Assembly (NCBI GenBank): GCA_963675135.1
Contig: OY776125.1
Location: 40,888,513 to 40,952,512 of the forward strand
DNA: 64,000 bases
Direction: 5' to 3'
Source of the DNA: Galeopsis tetrahit
Taxonomy: Eukaryota > Streptophyta > Magnoliopsida > Lamiales > Lamiaceae
Part shown: piece by piece, positions 21,604-33,880 of the stretch
Layout: each line of letters begins with the position of its first letter
Numbering within the stretch: the stretch's first letter is position 1
Position numbers and translations under genes: made by a program
The notes under the pieces: generated by a model
What the model was told of the DNA's origin: nothing
The model's input: only the letters and a program-made list of their open reading frames with translations
Databases searched by the model: none

Positions 21604-21966
21604 CTTCTTCTTCCTCTCACCGCCGCCGCCTCCCCGCACGCCGCCCCGTCCTCGCCGTGCGCCGCCATCGAAGGTCGAAGGTAGGGTTTTTTTTTTCTTT
21701 TTTGTTCACGCGACGCCGCGGCGCCTTGCCCAGCGCCACCCGCCGCTCTCTCTTCCCCCAGCGCGCCGCTCACCGCCTTCCTCCCTTGCGCGCCGCTCGC
21801 CGACGTCGACAAGGTAAGTTTAGGGTTTTTTTTTTTTTTTTGTGCGGCGGCGGTGGCGGCGCCGCTGTCTCCCTCCCACGGCAACCTCCTCCCCCACTCA
21901 CAGCGCGGCCGTCCCTTCTTTTTTTTCTTTTCCCCTTTTCTCACGGTGGTTGTCACTTTTTTTTTT
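21604..21966. other. GC-rich, exon-like segment of unknown origin
   Basis: The base composition changes sharply at the SIRE-A border to CCG/CGG-rich DNA with T-runs (about 21685, 21820, 21955). Two donor-like sites occur (GTCGAAG|GTAGGG near 21680 and CGACAAG|GTAAGTTT near 21812). Both strands give long Arg/Pro-rich frames that look like a composition artefact. It may be a 5' untranslated region of a DNA transposon or a displaced host gene. I cannot assign a product. Confidence 0.4.
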
Positions 21967-22034
21967 CGACAACTCTTGGCCGATAATATATACTTTCGTC
22001 GACAATAGTGTATATTATTGACCAAGAGTTGTCG
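21967..22034. repeat. Imperfect inverted repeat (hairpin 1)
   Basis: The arm CGACAACTCTTGGCCGATAA at 21967 pairs with the inverted copy ending GTCG at 22034 (…TATTATTGACCAAGAGTTG…). The arms are about 28 bp with three or so mismatches around a 12-base loop. Confidence 0.8.
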
Positions 22035-22060
22035 AAATTTTTTATTTTAAAAAAAAGAAT

Positions 22061-22152
22061 ATTTTCGACAAGGTTTTATCGACGAAAAACACTCTTGTTA
22101 ACAAATCAATGTCGACATGAGTGTTTTTCGTCGATAAACCAGTGTCGAAAAT
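22061..22152. repeat. Inverted repeat (hairpin 2)
   Basis: The arm starting ATTTTCGACA (22061) and running through ATCGACGAAAAACACTC is mirrored by GAGTGTTTTTCGTCGAT … TGTCGAAAAT ending at 22152. The arms are about 38 bp with few mismatches. Both hairpins share the word TCGAC, as in subterminal repeats of some CACTA-type transposons. Confidence 0.8.
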
Positions 22153-22269
22153 GATTTTTTATGAAAAAAAATTCTAGGTCTTGGAACTATTTCTTTAGTT
22201 GATTGTTGGGGTTTAATATGACAAATAGTTGATTGTTGGGGTTATAACATGACAAATAGTTGTGTTTAG

Positions 22270-22359
22270 GCCGGTGGTGCGGCGGCGGCTGCCGAAGGTG
22301 GAGGAACTATCGGCGGCGGAGTTGGGGCGGCAAAGGCTGCGGCGGCTGCTGCTTATTAG
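22270..22359 (+). other. Possible last exon, Ala/Gly-rich, 29 codons
   Basis: After a good acceptor (TTGTGTTTAG, AG at 22268-22269) an open stretch encodes an Ala/Gly-rich tail (AGGAAAAAEGGGTIGGG…) ending at TAG 22357-22359. It could be the terminal exon of the GC-rich segment at 21.6-21.9 kb, with the hairpins lying in its intron. The low complexity makes this weak. Confidence 0.3.
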
Positions 22360-22929
22360 GAATTAGAGTTAGGGTTTAGGGGAGTGTATATATCTTGATA
22401 TGTTTTAGTATAAGGGCAAATTTGATATTTTACATGAATATAAATTAATAAATGGAGAGGGGGAGTATACTTAACAAAGCTGGAGGGGTATATAGCCAGG
22501 GCCCAAGAATAATGGCAATTGGGTCCCTTTAATTGTTTAAGGAATGGGCTGCTACATGCTTTCAATTGGGCCAACTATTTATTTAATGGCCCGCACAAAT
22601 TAATTGTTGACCTTCCATATTTTTTTGTTTTGACTCGATTCTCGATTTATTCTTTCAATTGATTCCACAATATTATTGAGGCGTGTTTTGCTCTAAAAAT
22701 GCTCATTTTTCCTATAAAATTAGCAAAACACATACCTTTTTCATTTCAAGTGCAATTAGTCAAATTAATGTAAATAATGCATGAAATTCTATCAAATTAA
22801 GCAAAATAAATCCATGAATTTCAAGCAATTTTCACACTAATTAGGAGGGTGTCAGGTAAGGCATGTCCCTCTAGTTTGCTGTTGCACAGTATCAGTTCAT
22901 GGTATCAAGCGAGAAGTCGACGCCCACTC
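22360..22929. other. Unassigned AT-rich stretch
   Basis: No gene or clear repeat is recognisable here. The right end (about 22855-22929) may belong to the 3' part of the LINE because that frame enters at 22933 on the minus strand. No poly(A) tail signature is visible. Confidence 0.4.
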
Positions 22930-23103
22930 AATCTAGAACCCAGCCAAAGCGTGAACAATCTCAGTCGGCGACTTGTAGTTATCCTTCCAGATTTTAGAAT
23001 TCCGCTCCTTCCATATCTTATATAGGATCATAGAAAAACTAGTTTTAATCGCCTCTGCTTGGCCTTCCAACATAGCTAGAATGACTCTTTTTTTAACACT
23101 CCA
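22930..23103 (-). pseudogene. LINE fragment 3: C-terminal end
   Basis: The minus strand encodes RVILAMLEGQAEAIKTS and then IWKERNSKIWKD, the usual end of plant LINE polyproteins after the zf-RVT domain. It abuts SIRE-B at 23103/23104. With SIRE-B removed, the sequence continues from 35202 with the TSD CTCCA shared. Confidence 0.75.
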
Positions 23104-24406
23104 TGTTGGTCCCAAGTTGAGTTAATAATATTGAGTAAGCTAGTAAAAGTCTAGAGGGGAGGGGTGAATAGACTTTTAAAAATCTTTCAATATATCAGAA
23201 TACGTAATGCGGAATTAATCAAAGTAATAATGAGCCCAATCTAGTTTATACTCAACTTATATTCGAAATTCGAACTTCTGTATGAACACTCTACTTGTCT
23301 TGTTTAGATAAACCATTAGACAATTAAGTAGTTTAAACAAACAGTAAAGTAAATCAACACACAACGATTTTATAGTGGTTCGACAACTTGTCTACATCCA
23401 CTCTCACAACTCCAGTCGTGAAATTTTATTACTCTTCCAATCGAGTATTCTTGTGATTTTAAGTCCCAAGATATAAGACTTCGATCTTATCGATAACACT
23501 TCCAAAGTGCTTCTTCGATCTAACAACTAGCTAAATACAAGTAACTAGCGACTTGAAACAAAAATGTAAAAGTAAAACTTCTCTTAGTCCAGTAGTAGCC
23601 TTCTACGAATTCTTCACTTGTCTTCTGGCTTGAACTTTCTGAACTTTAACTCTGATAGTGTATTTTGCTTTGAATATCTCTTTGAACGCTTCAATTCTCA
23701 AGGTAACAGTAGTCTTCAAATGTAGAATACCATGGGGTATTTATAAGTTTCAACTTCAAGAACTTTCTGTTATGTAACTAACTTTTCTTGAAAACTAACT
23801 TCTAACTGTTATCTTTATCCATCCACGCGTTTCTTCATTTAATTAGTTATTCCTTAACTAACTCTTCAATCCTTATCTTCAATACGCGTTTCTGTAACTA
23901 ACTTCTTCCTTCTTGTCTTGTCTTGTTGCGCACCTGTCTTGTCTCCAACTTGACTTGTCTTGCGCAGGTCTTCTTCTGTAGATTTCAGCATAGAACTAAT
24001 CCAGTCCTATCAACTAATCCTAACAAGACTATTACATTACATTAAGCTTTATAAAATAGCTTAGTCAACTTACACACTATACAATGAATACAAACGAAAT
24101 ATGAAAATTATGAGCTTCTATACAATGATTAATACAGCTTAATAACATCTTAAACAATTAATGAAGTATATTCATATTATAAGTACTTGTCTTTTTTTAT
24201 CTTGACAATACTTGTTCTGTGAACTAGTACTTGTCTTGTGAACTAGTACTTGTCTTGTGAACTCTACTGATTCAGACAAGATGACTTCTCTTAACTAGAC
24301 TAGGTCAGTCAATACTTAGAAAATATTCAAGTCTTCTTTTTGGCTTATCAAAATTTATCTCATCTTTTCATCATTTAGGACTTGTCTTAAGATTCATATC
24401 CCAACA
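23104..24406 (-). repeat. 3' LTR of SIRE-B
   Basis: This 1303-bp LTR starts TGTTGGTCCC and ends CCCAACA on +, and is nearly identical to 33898-35201. It contains clustered words ACTTGTCTTGTGAACTAGT (24190-24260) and CTTGTCTTGTCTTG (23920-23970). Confidence 0.93.
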
Positions 24407-24420
24407 ATTTCCCCCTTTTT
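24407..24420 (-). other. Polypurine tract of SIRE-B
   Basis: The minus strand reads AAAAAGGGGGAAAT immediately before the 3' LTR. Confidence 0.85.
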
Positions 24421-24577
24421 GATGAAGCCAAAACTACTTGAATCTTTTCCCAATAGTAGACTAGTTAAGTAGTTATCTTATCTTTAAACACCAAAATAGT
24501 ACTTATGTTTTCATTCATTCAGATAAGATCAGTAGATATTACACATACTTAATCAAAATCAAAAGAAAAAAATAGAA

Positions 24578-27500
24578 CTAATCTGATAGTGTACCTCCTT
24601 CTGGATTAGGAACACAGAATGCATCCAAGAGTCTCTTGTGAATCACCGAGATATGATCTTCAGTTTCTATCTTCTCTTTATCCAGCAATTCTTCTTTAAA
24701 TTTTTTGATATGATTAAAATCAACTCTCTTTCCAGAACTCAGCATCGGAGTAGTCCATTTCGGAAAGATAGGCACCATAATATTGAAATTCACAGCAGCA
24801 GCTATCCTCATAATCAGATTCCATAGCTTCCTATCTTGAACTTCCATGAACTTGTCAAATATAGAATAAAGTTCTTCAGAGCTTTCTGAATCTCCATACT
24901 TATGAACTATCCAGTGATATAACTCCCATTGCAACTTGACTTTGAACCAATCTTCACGATGTTCATTGTCAATGAAGTTGTCAATGAATGCGTCTTCAAC
25001 TAGATCTGGATTTGCCTTCAACTTCTGCAACCTTCTTATATGCTTTCCAACTTTCTTCTTACTAGCATAGTGAGATTCATCATCAGTCTTCTCAACTATC
25101 CTTTGCTTTTTCATGATTGCAGTAGTCTCTTCTTCTGGTTCTTCAATCACCAGCTTCCTTTACATTTGAGTTGACTGAACTTCTTCTTCAGGTAGAGCAA
25201 TACCCTTGCCCTTTGCCTATCTCTTCTGCTCTTCTGCTTCTAAATCAACTTTCTTAACAAGCCTTCCTCTCTTCGGCCTTCTTAACTCTTCTATAGCAGT
25301 AGCAGCAGCTTTCATTTCTGGTTCAGCACTTGACTTCTCTACCACTCTACTCGTCTCTTCCCCCTTTTTGGCTTCATCACTTGCCTTAAGAGTGAAAATA
25401 GAAGTAAAGCGAGTCATCTCTTCTTTAACAGCTTCTTTCATCGCTTCAGCAACTAACTCAATTTGCCTCTGATGCGTCTTATCTCGACTCTTCTTGTCAA
25501 GACGATCAGTAGTAGATTCCAATTTCTTCGAATTAATGACCAATTCGTCCTTGAAATGAGTAGCAGTCTGTCTGAGCAGCCTGTTCTGATCTGTTAACTC
25601 ATTAAGAATAGTTCGAGAACGCACCAACTGATCTTGTGCTTATCGTCTCTGCTCATCAGCAATTTCAATCTTAACCCTGTAGAGTCTTTCCATCTTACTT
25701 GACTCTTCAGCTAAAGATCTAGCAAAGTTGATTGATCTCTTCTCCGAGTAGTCAACCTGCCTTTTCAAGAAATCTTCAATTTGAGCATACATTTCTTCTC
25801 TAAAAGACGAGTCCATCTTGTTGACCTCACCAACTATTAACTCTCTTGAGCTATCAACAAGTGACTGATTATGTTCAACTAACACGTCTTTCAACTTCGA
25901 GTGTAAGAACTCATCTATAGACGACTGAACAACGTCCTTCAAGTCCGTCTTTAAAGCATCTAGATATCCTTCAGGAAAAACTTGAGTGGATCGAGTTTCA
26001 GATACCTCATCATCTTTGATAGCGATCTCATCTTCATAAAAAATGAATGCTTCTACAAACTCATCATCTTCTTCACCAAGTTCGATTAACTCGGCTATTT
26101 CTTCAGCACTTTCAGCTTCATCTTCAAGATGATCAGGGACATTTTCTTGTTCTAAAATAGGTTCGGAAGTCTGAACAGCAGCATCAACGAGCTCAGCTTT
26201 CGACTCTTCTTCCAGGAGATCAGTTTGAATACCAACATCAAACTTGTATTCTGAACATAACACCTCATCAGGAATGTTCAGCATTCTCTTCACAAGAGCA
26301 GTTAGGGCATGAGCAGGAGATAACTCAGAATGATCTTGAACTCCACTGTTCTCCTTTTGCTCCATCTCCCAATCCATAAAATTGGAGATTCCTCCCATCC
26401 CTAAGATGACTTCAAAAAGGTCGTCTGTTGGGGACTTCTTCAATGCAACCCACGTGCAAATCCTAAGAAGTTTCTCATACTGCTCCGTTGAAGTGTCTAT
26501 CTCAATAGACGAGAGCTTCTTTTTCAGATTGTTGCTCACTTTCGCACGAATTCTCTTCTCCCTTAAACACATAGGATAATAAACCAGGGATTCGAATCTA
26601 GTTTCAGAAGGGGTTTGAGCAGGTGGGGTCCCTGCTTCAGTTGTTGCAGTGGCAACTGGAGTCTTTTCTGAAATAGATGGGTTAAGGGGTTCAACATATT
26701 CTGTTGTGGTTGAGGGAATTTGGATTGTGGTTTCTAGGGGCTTTGATGTAGCTAGGTTAGGTGTGACAACTGTAGGAGTATCAATTGTGTCAAATATAGT
26801 AGTGTCTTGAGTTATGTTGGCTCTCAGTGGTTGTACTGCCAACACAGAAGAGGATTTGGGTACAGGCTTGACACGAGATCGGAGTGATCTTGCCTTGGTT
26901 TTAACAGGAAGAGATAGAGGAATTGACAAAGTTCGAGAAGAAGCACCAACCTTTTCTTTAGTCGACTTGTCTGGTGAAGGACTCGACTCGACTCTCACTA
27001 GTCGATAAACTTGCAACTCTTCCTCTTTCTCCTTAGACTCCTTGTCTGATTAAGTTTCCTCAGAATCCTTTGCAGCTTCAAACATAGCTTCTTCCGGCAC
27101 ATACTGAACTAGCCTTCCATTAGTTCCAGCTTCAGCTACTTCATCGGATTGTTCAGCATCTGACTTATCTTCCTCAGAACTAGACGAGGCAGCATCATAC
27201 ATTGCATCTTCAGCATTGATTTCAACCTGTCTGGGGGCAGCAGCTCTACCAGTAGCTTGCTTCGCAAGAGCCTCCGTCTTCAGATAATGCTTCAGAGGAT
27301 GAAACGACTTGCCCTTACTCCAGCTCGTCTTGTTTGGAAGTAAGATCGGTAGCAAAATGCTAAGTTTGTTTCCAAAACTTACTGCAGCAGATACAACCCA
27401 GTTGACTGTGCTAGTGTCAACTTGAACATTCTTCTTGAAATGCATCAATCTATCCAAGAAGAGCTTAGTCCAGTTCCCTTCAGTGATGCCATCATGAATT

Positions 27501-28057
27501 ACGGCCATCACTCTTGCTTTTTGAAGTGTCACAGAGTCAAAACTCCCAGTGACTCCAAGCAGCATCTTTGAGGAAATGTCCAACAAAGTCTTGAATTTAT
27601 CGAGTAATTGAATCTTCTTTACTGCTGGGATCTTTCCATCACGATTCAATTTCAGCTTCTTTCCACAAAATATGCTTAGATATTTTAACTCCTGTCCTTC
27701 AGCATATCTTTCGATATCAATCGATCCGGACGGTAACTTCAAGGCTTCAGTCACAATCTCACGAGTAATTTCTACTCGCCTTCTGCCAACAAAGGCTTCA
27801 ATGGAGTCGCCTTGTCTAGTAGCTGTGGCGTAGAATTCCAGGGCTTCTTCTTCTAAAACTACTTCTGGAAATGCTTCCAAATACGGTCTTAAACCACATC
27901 TCCAACACTTCATGAGGATCTCTTTGTTGTCATCGGTGTGATTTCCTTTGAAAAACACAGATCCTTCTACATGCAATTTTGCTTCTGTAATATATTTCCC
28001 TAAATCAAATCTTGCCTGCATGTTAGTGCGAGCATCGAATATCGAAACGATTGACAT
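24578..28057 (-). pseudogene. SIRE-B extra 3' reading frame, envelope-like position, about 1160 codons
   Basis: A single minus-strand frame from ATG 28057 (MSIVSIFDAR) to 24578 has no frameshift but four in-frame stops: TAA 27050-27052, TAA 25640-25642, TAG 25217-25219 and TAA 25160-25162. The N-terminal module (CGLRPYLEAFPEVVLEEEAL, EFYATATRQG, VEITREIVTEALKLP) lines up with the SIRE-A module in spacing and key residues. It is followed by a Ser/Glu/Asp-rich acidic middle, coiled-coil stretches (about 25217-26000) and a C-terminal globular part with WFKVKLQWELYHWIVHKYG. The product class is the same as in SIRE-A, strongly diverged. Function is unknown, and this copy cannot make a full protein without read-through. 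Confidence 0.75.
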
Positions 28058-28609
28058 AATGAAAGAGTTATGAAAATCGAGCAGATTTGAGAGTGTTGAA
28101 TGCTTGAGAAGTTATGAAATTGTGAGAGGTTGAAGAAAGAACAGTTTGGGTTTTGTTAAACTTGAGTTTTGAATCAATGGTTGAGATCGAAAGATTTGAT
28201 CTAATGGGCAGATATGAAAGTCCTTTGAAATTCAGTTTACGGAATCGAGAATATTACGTGCTTTGATATTGGAAAATTTGAAATCCGCCTTTCCTATTGG
28301 TTAAGACAGTGGAGTGTACTCATCTGCCCTAGCATAGTAAAGTTTAGGCGCGAACTGGGTATATGCACCTCATTAACGGGAGTGTATAAATCCATTCCTA
28401 GGTTTTTCAAAATTTCGCATTTTCACATCACACTAATACTTTTAATTTGTTTTGATTAAACACTTAGAGTATTTAAATCGTAGGAACACTTAGCTTGTCT
28501 GTTCGAGTCTATCCAAAACAGACGAGTAGACTAATGCGCACCAGACGAGTTCCCCCTTCGACTGTGCTTGTCTGTTCTGAATGTCAAACGACCTTTTTGT
28601 ACCTGTCTT
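28058..28609 (-). other. Spacer between pol remnant and extra frame of SIRE-B
   Basis: No supported coding sequence is present. Words TTGTCT, CGTCTG and GACGAG are frequent near 28490-28620. In an intact SIRE the RNase H coding region would end upstream of here. Confidence 0.5.
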
Positions 28610-31200
28610 ATCATTCTCGTCTGGATCCATCCTGTAGGTAGGTTGCATAGGAACTCCAGAAGATTTACAAGTCTTAATACCATACTTGTCTAGTAGATTA
28701 CGAGTATATTTTGCTTGATTTATGAAAATCCCATCAGGGGTTTGTTTTACTTAAAGTCCAAGAAAATAGGTCATCTCTCCCATCATGGACATTTCAAACT
28801 TACTTTGCATGAGTGTAGAAAAGCTTTCACTCAGCTTTTTGTTGGGTGATCCGAAAATGATATCATCCACGTAAATTTGAACAAGTAGGATGTCCTTACC
28901 TTCTTGTCTTCTGAACAAGGTTCTATCGACCTTGCCTTTAGTAAAACCATTCTCTAATAGAAATTGAGAAAGAGTATCGTACCATGCTCTGGGAGCTTGC
29001 TTTAATCCATATAAGGCTTTCTTCAATTTGTACACTTGGTTGCCTTTTACTTCGAAACCTGGAGGTTGTTCAACATACACTTCTTCCACAAGAATACCGT
29101 TAAGAAATGCACTTTTAACATCCATTTGATACACAGTAAACTTCATATAAGCAGCATATGCAAGAAACAATCTTATGGCTTCTAGTCTAGCAACAGGTGC
29201 ATAAGTTTCATCATAATCTATGCCTTCAGCTTGAGAATAGCCTTGAGCAACTAGTCTAGCCTTATTTCGAACGACTACATCATTCTCATCTTTCTTGTTC
29301 TTGAAAATCCATCATGTGCCTACTACATTATGATGTTTAGGTCTATCGACAAGTTCCCAGACGTCGTTTCGAACAAACTAGTTCAACTCGTCTTGCATAG
29401 CAATGATCCAATTACTATCAGCCAATGCCTCATTAACGGTCTTAGGCTCGATAGATTACAGGAAACAACACCAGCAAAACAAAGATGGACTAGGATGTTC
29501 TTGGGACTCAAAGAGTTGTCGTCTAGTCTTTACACCAACAGTAGAGTCACCAATGATATTTTCAGTATCATGAGCAGATTTTCATGTTTTTCTAGACTTA
29601 GCATGCATACTATCATCATCTAGATCAACTATAGCATCATGCATTTCAATATCATTTACATCAGAAGATTTAATAGGAGTAGACGAGTCGACTAGCTTAG
29701 GCATGTCAACTGGTCTAGTAGATTTACCTAGAGCACTTACCTTCCCCTTATCATCAGACTCGAGAGCTTTCATGAACGGGTTATAGGCTTGAACAGATTC
29801 ATAAACTTCTGATTCTTGGTCAGTTTGGATCGATAGATCAGTTACCTTTTTACTGATCTGGTCGGCAGACGAGTCCTGTAGGGATTCATCGAAAACTACA
29901 TGTGGTGTTTCTTCCACACATAAGGTAGAGTAGTTGAATACTCTGAATGCTTTGCTAGTCGAGGAGTATCCTAAGAATATCCCCTCGTCTGCTTTAGCAT
30001 CGAATGCATTCAACTTGCTTTTCCCATTGTTATGGATAAAACACTTACAACCAAATATATGGAAATATGAAACTCTGGGTTTTAGACCTTTCCATACCTC
30101 ATAGGGCGTCTTACCTAGTGCTTTATTGATAGCACTTCTGTTTTGGGAATGGCATGCAGTATTGATTGCTTCTGCCCAAAACTTCTGAGGAGTGTTGTAC
30201 TCTGTCAGCATGGTTCTACAGGCCTCCTTAAGGGTTCTGTTCCTTCGTTTTGCTACTCCATTTTGTTGTGGTGTCCTTGCTGCACTAGTAAGGTGCTGGA
30301 TGCCACGCTTAGAACAAAATTCTTTAATATAACAGTTAATGAATTCAGTACCCTTGTCACTACGGATCTTGACAATGGACTGATTCTTCTCAACTTGTAT
30401 CTTCTTCAACAGATCAGGTAGGAGTGTTTGTGTATCACTCTTCTTGTGTAAGAAGACTACCCAAGTGAACTTAGAATAGTCGTCTACCACAACAAGTGTG
30501 TACCTTCTACCGTTCAAAGTTGGAGGAGTAATTGGGCCATGTAAGTCCATATGTAGAAGTTCAAGAACTCTACTTGTTGAGAGGGTTGAAATAGATTTAA
30601 AGGAACCCTTTACCTATTTACCTTTCTGACAGGCATCGCATACATGTGACTTGAAATAGATTTCGTTGGGTATACCTTTAACAAGGTAATCTCTTGTGAT
30701 CTTATTAATCACCTTAAAGTTCATATGGCAAAGGCGTCTATGCCAAAGCCAACTGATCTCTTTGGGTGTCTTAGTAAGAAGACAAGTGTCCCGCGGACAA
30801 CTATTCCAATTCACGATTACACACTGCCTTGTCTAACGCCGACAAGCAGTACGGTATGAGTCCTCTTGTCTATGATTTCGCACTTTTGACTTTTGAACTG
30901 CACTGTGTAACCTCGATCACAGAACTGTGAAACAGATAATAGATTATATTTCAAACCTTCTACGTATGATACATCTTGTATCTCAACGTCGCCATTTCGG
31001 ATATAGCCAAATCCTTTTGTGATGGCTGTAGAGCTATCACCAAATATAACCTTTGGTCCTTCTTGCTCATAGTAGCTTGATAGAAGTGCCTTGGTACCAG
31101 TCATGTGGTGCGAACAACCACTGTCTATGTACCAGGTTTCTCCTACTGAGCCACCCTTCTTGTATAGATCGAGTCGACCCTGCATTAGATGATATTCCAT
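28610..31200 (-). pseudogene. SIRE-B Pol remnant lacking RNase H
   Basis: Fragments in order are protease (WYIDSGCSHHMTG, 31200-30817), integrase zinc finger (LWHRRLCHMNF … CDACQKGK, 30814-30614, ending in an in-frame TAG), and integrase core (LHMDLHGP; SDKGTEF; NGVAKRRNRT, where E of the usual AERRNRT is K) to 29582. A broken RT start follows (29580-29171), then RT with KSAFLNG and YVDDIIFGS (29170-28751, ending in a stop at FLGL). Homology continues to about 28610 (MDPDEND) and then stops, so RNase H (roughly 700 bp in SIRE-A) is deleted. At least one frameshift lies near 30815. This copy is dead. Confidence 0.85.
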
Positions 31201-31220
31201 AATTTAGGTACCCTCCTTGT

Positions 31221-33736
31221 CTATTGGGGTCCTGGGGGGTTAGTCGAGTTCAATGGAATCCAAATATACATTGGAGTCCTGAACAAGTTTGATCTTCTAA
31301 GCTTTCGACCATATTTGTTGCAAAATAAGACCCTGTTGTCCTTGTCTGGCCTATCAGCAGTTCTTGGGTCTACTCGTCTGAGGTAGCCTTTTGACTTAAC
31401 CTCTACTTGAGTAGGCACAGGCCTGTGATAGTCAGAGTAGGGCTTGTATGCATTGGGGCCATACGGTTTATAGACATGTTTAAGTCTTTCTTCTCCTTCG
31501 ATATCATACGATTCAGGGGGAGGATATAAGACGGGTTGAATATGATATTTGGGAGCCCCATTCTTAGGCCTAGACGAGTAAAGCTGAGACTGCCTTATGA
31601 GAGGAGGTCTAGGCTCTTTCCATCTAGTCTGAACTTGTCTAGTACTCATCTCCTCAGGATACCAATCCTCGTATCTGACCTAGTTTGGTCGTCCACGATT
31701 AGAGGTCCTTTTTCGACATGTCTTAGACTGAACAGGTCTGTTGTTAACATTCTTTTTACCACCTTTGGTAATCGGAGTGTTAGCACCAGTCTGCTTGAGT
31801 GCAGTGCCTTGGAATGTTGTTCCAGTATCGTATTCCATTGGTCTTTTGCCTTTATCATGTTTCAACGAGCTTGAACCAACATCAATAGGGTTCTCAATGA
31901 CTTGAGTAGGCGAGTGAAGTGATTCAGCACCCAACCCTGTCTTATCATTTGGAGCCCTATATCTATCTGACAATTTTTTATTAGTCATTGAAGATTTAAT
32001 CAAGTCAGTAAATTTAAGGTCCAAATTTACGACCTCAGTCTCTAAGAACTTATTGCGTTCTTCAAGCTTATTGGACTTGCTTTTTAAAACATTGAATTCA
32101 TGTTTCTCAGTAGCATGTGTCTTAAGTAGGTCTTGATACAACTTGTCTGTCAATGCACACTTGTCTTTGAGTTATCTCAACTCTTCTTGCAAGCGTTCAT
32201 TTAGGACTGTAATATTAGGATCTACTTTGGACTGAGCTTCCTTAAGATCAATGATTTCTTTTTTTAAAATGATGTTTTCATCACTGACTTCCATGAATAC
32301 CTTATTAGCGAGTAGGAGGTCTTCTTCAGTCACACCAGTAGAGTGATGAAGACTACTCCCTACACCACTATCGGTTGTATCATTTTCATCAGAGTCTGAT
32401 TCATCACATGATTGAAATGAGGTTGTAGATGATACCTCTTGCTCAATTTTAGCCATGCAGCAGAGTCCATCATCAGCTATGAATGTTTCATCATGATCAG
32501 ACGGGTAGCTAGATGAAGACGATGGTAACTCGTCTGAGTCCGTTTCAGAGTCATTATTAGCCATCATTGCCTTCTTACCCCTGTTGTATCTTCTTTCCCT
32601 TCTTGCCTTGCGTTCTTCACGATCATCGGTGCTCAGGTCTGGACATTCGTAAATGTAGTGACCTGGTTTCTCACAGTTATAGCATAAAGGATCGTTAGTA
32701 GACTTTTTAATAGGAGATTTATCCCTGTGCTTATCACGTCTATCAGAACGCTGAATCTTCCTATCATCGGACTCTCTATCTCGTCTGTTACTTTTCGAGA
32801 CTTCGTCTCTCCTTTCGGACGAGTTTCTGTCTCGTCTGGTCTCAGAAGAGTTCTTAGAAGTAGAACCTCTATAGTCTCTATAGAACTTTTTATATCTACC
32901 ATAGCGCTTGTTTAGTCTGTCGAACTTCCTAACCATAAGGTGCGTCTGATCTTTCAGACTTAGATCAGACTTGTCTAACTTGTCTCTTATGCTAGTAGGC
33001 TTAGACCTGTCTTCTCTAGAGCTCTTAGACGTAGTAGACTTAAAGGCAATATTTTTCGACACGGCTTTCTCCCTATCACTACTGGCAATTGGTTCTTCCT
33101 CATCTAATTCGAACTCATGCGCCTTAAGAGTCTGGAACATGGTTTCTGAGGGCCATGAATCAATATCTTGACCATTTTCCATCTTTCATCCAAAACTTTC
33201 AAGATTCCCAGGTTAATCTCTCTTTCAGTATAAGTCTTTCCTAGTACTTCAAGATCATTCATGATTTTAGTAAATCGAGTATCCAGATCATCAATGGATT
33301 CACCTGGCTTCATCTTAAATGTTTCAAACCTTTGGACAGCTGTGGATAGTTTGCTTTCTTTGATCAGCATAGTGCCTTCACAAAGAACAACTAATTTGTC
33401 CCACATTTGCTTGGCAGTCTTACATTTTAACACTTTACCAAGATACTCGTTTGGCAAGGTGTGTAAAATATAATTCTTAGCAAGACTATCCAAATTGTTT
33501 TGACGCATTTCTTCAGAAGTCAATTCTGACCTTGGTTTAACAATCAGTTCGCCAACGTCTCTAGTTGGATCCAGTGTAGCAGTGTTTTTGATCATGGTAA
33601 CGACTGGTCCTTCTTTGATCACAGAGACCATCAGATCATGAGTTGAGCTGAAGATGGCTTCCATCCTCAACTTCCAGTAGTCGTAGTCCTGAACAAAGAA
33701 CTTGGGAAGTTTGTTAGCACTTATCTCAAGAGACAT
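31221..33736 (-). pseudogene. SIRE-B Gag, frameshifted with in-frame stops
   Basis: ATG 33736 (MSLEISANKLPKFF) opens a UBN2-like capsid domain (YWKLRMEAIF … MWDKLVVLCEG … FKMKPGESIDDL). A shift near 33185 moves into the frame that runs to 31221. That frame carries the zinc knuckle CYNCEKPGHYIYEC (about 32645-32690), acidic Ser-rich and coiled-coil parts, and a basic tail. Stops in this second frame are TAA 32172-32174, TAG 31680-31682 and TAG 31221-31223. It gives the missing N-terminal domain of the SIRE-A gag by comparison. Confidence 0.82.
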
Positions 33737-33880
33737 GTTTTAGCAGTTTGATCAGATAGGATAATAGCAAGAAATCAAGATACAGATATTCAAGGAAATG
33801 TAGTATGATTCAGAACAAATACGAACCAAGACTTCACCCAAAGTCTTTAAATGTTATCAAGAAACAGCAGTTCGAAAACT

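Noticed and set aside
21549..22025. Overlapping Arg/Pro-rich frames on both strands (145 and 151 codons)
   Set aside because: Low-complexity products of CCG-rich DNA with T-runs; no domain, and they cross the SIRE LTR border.
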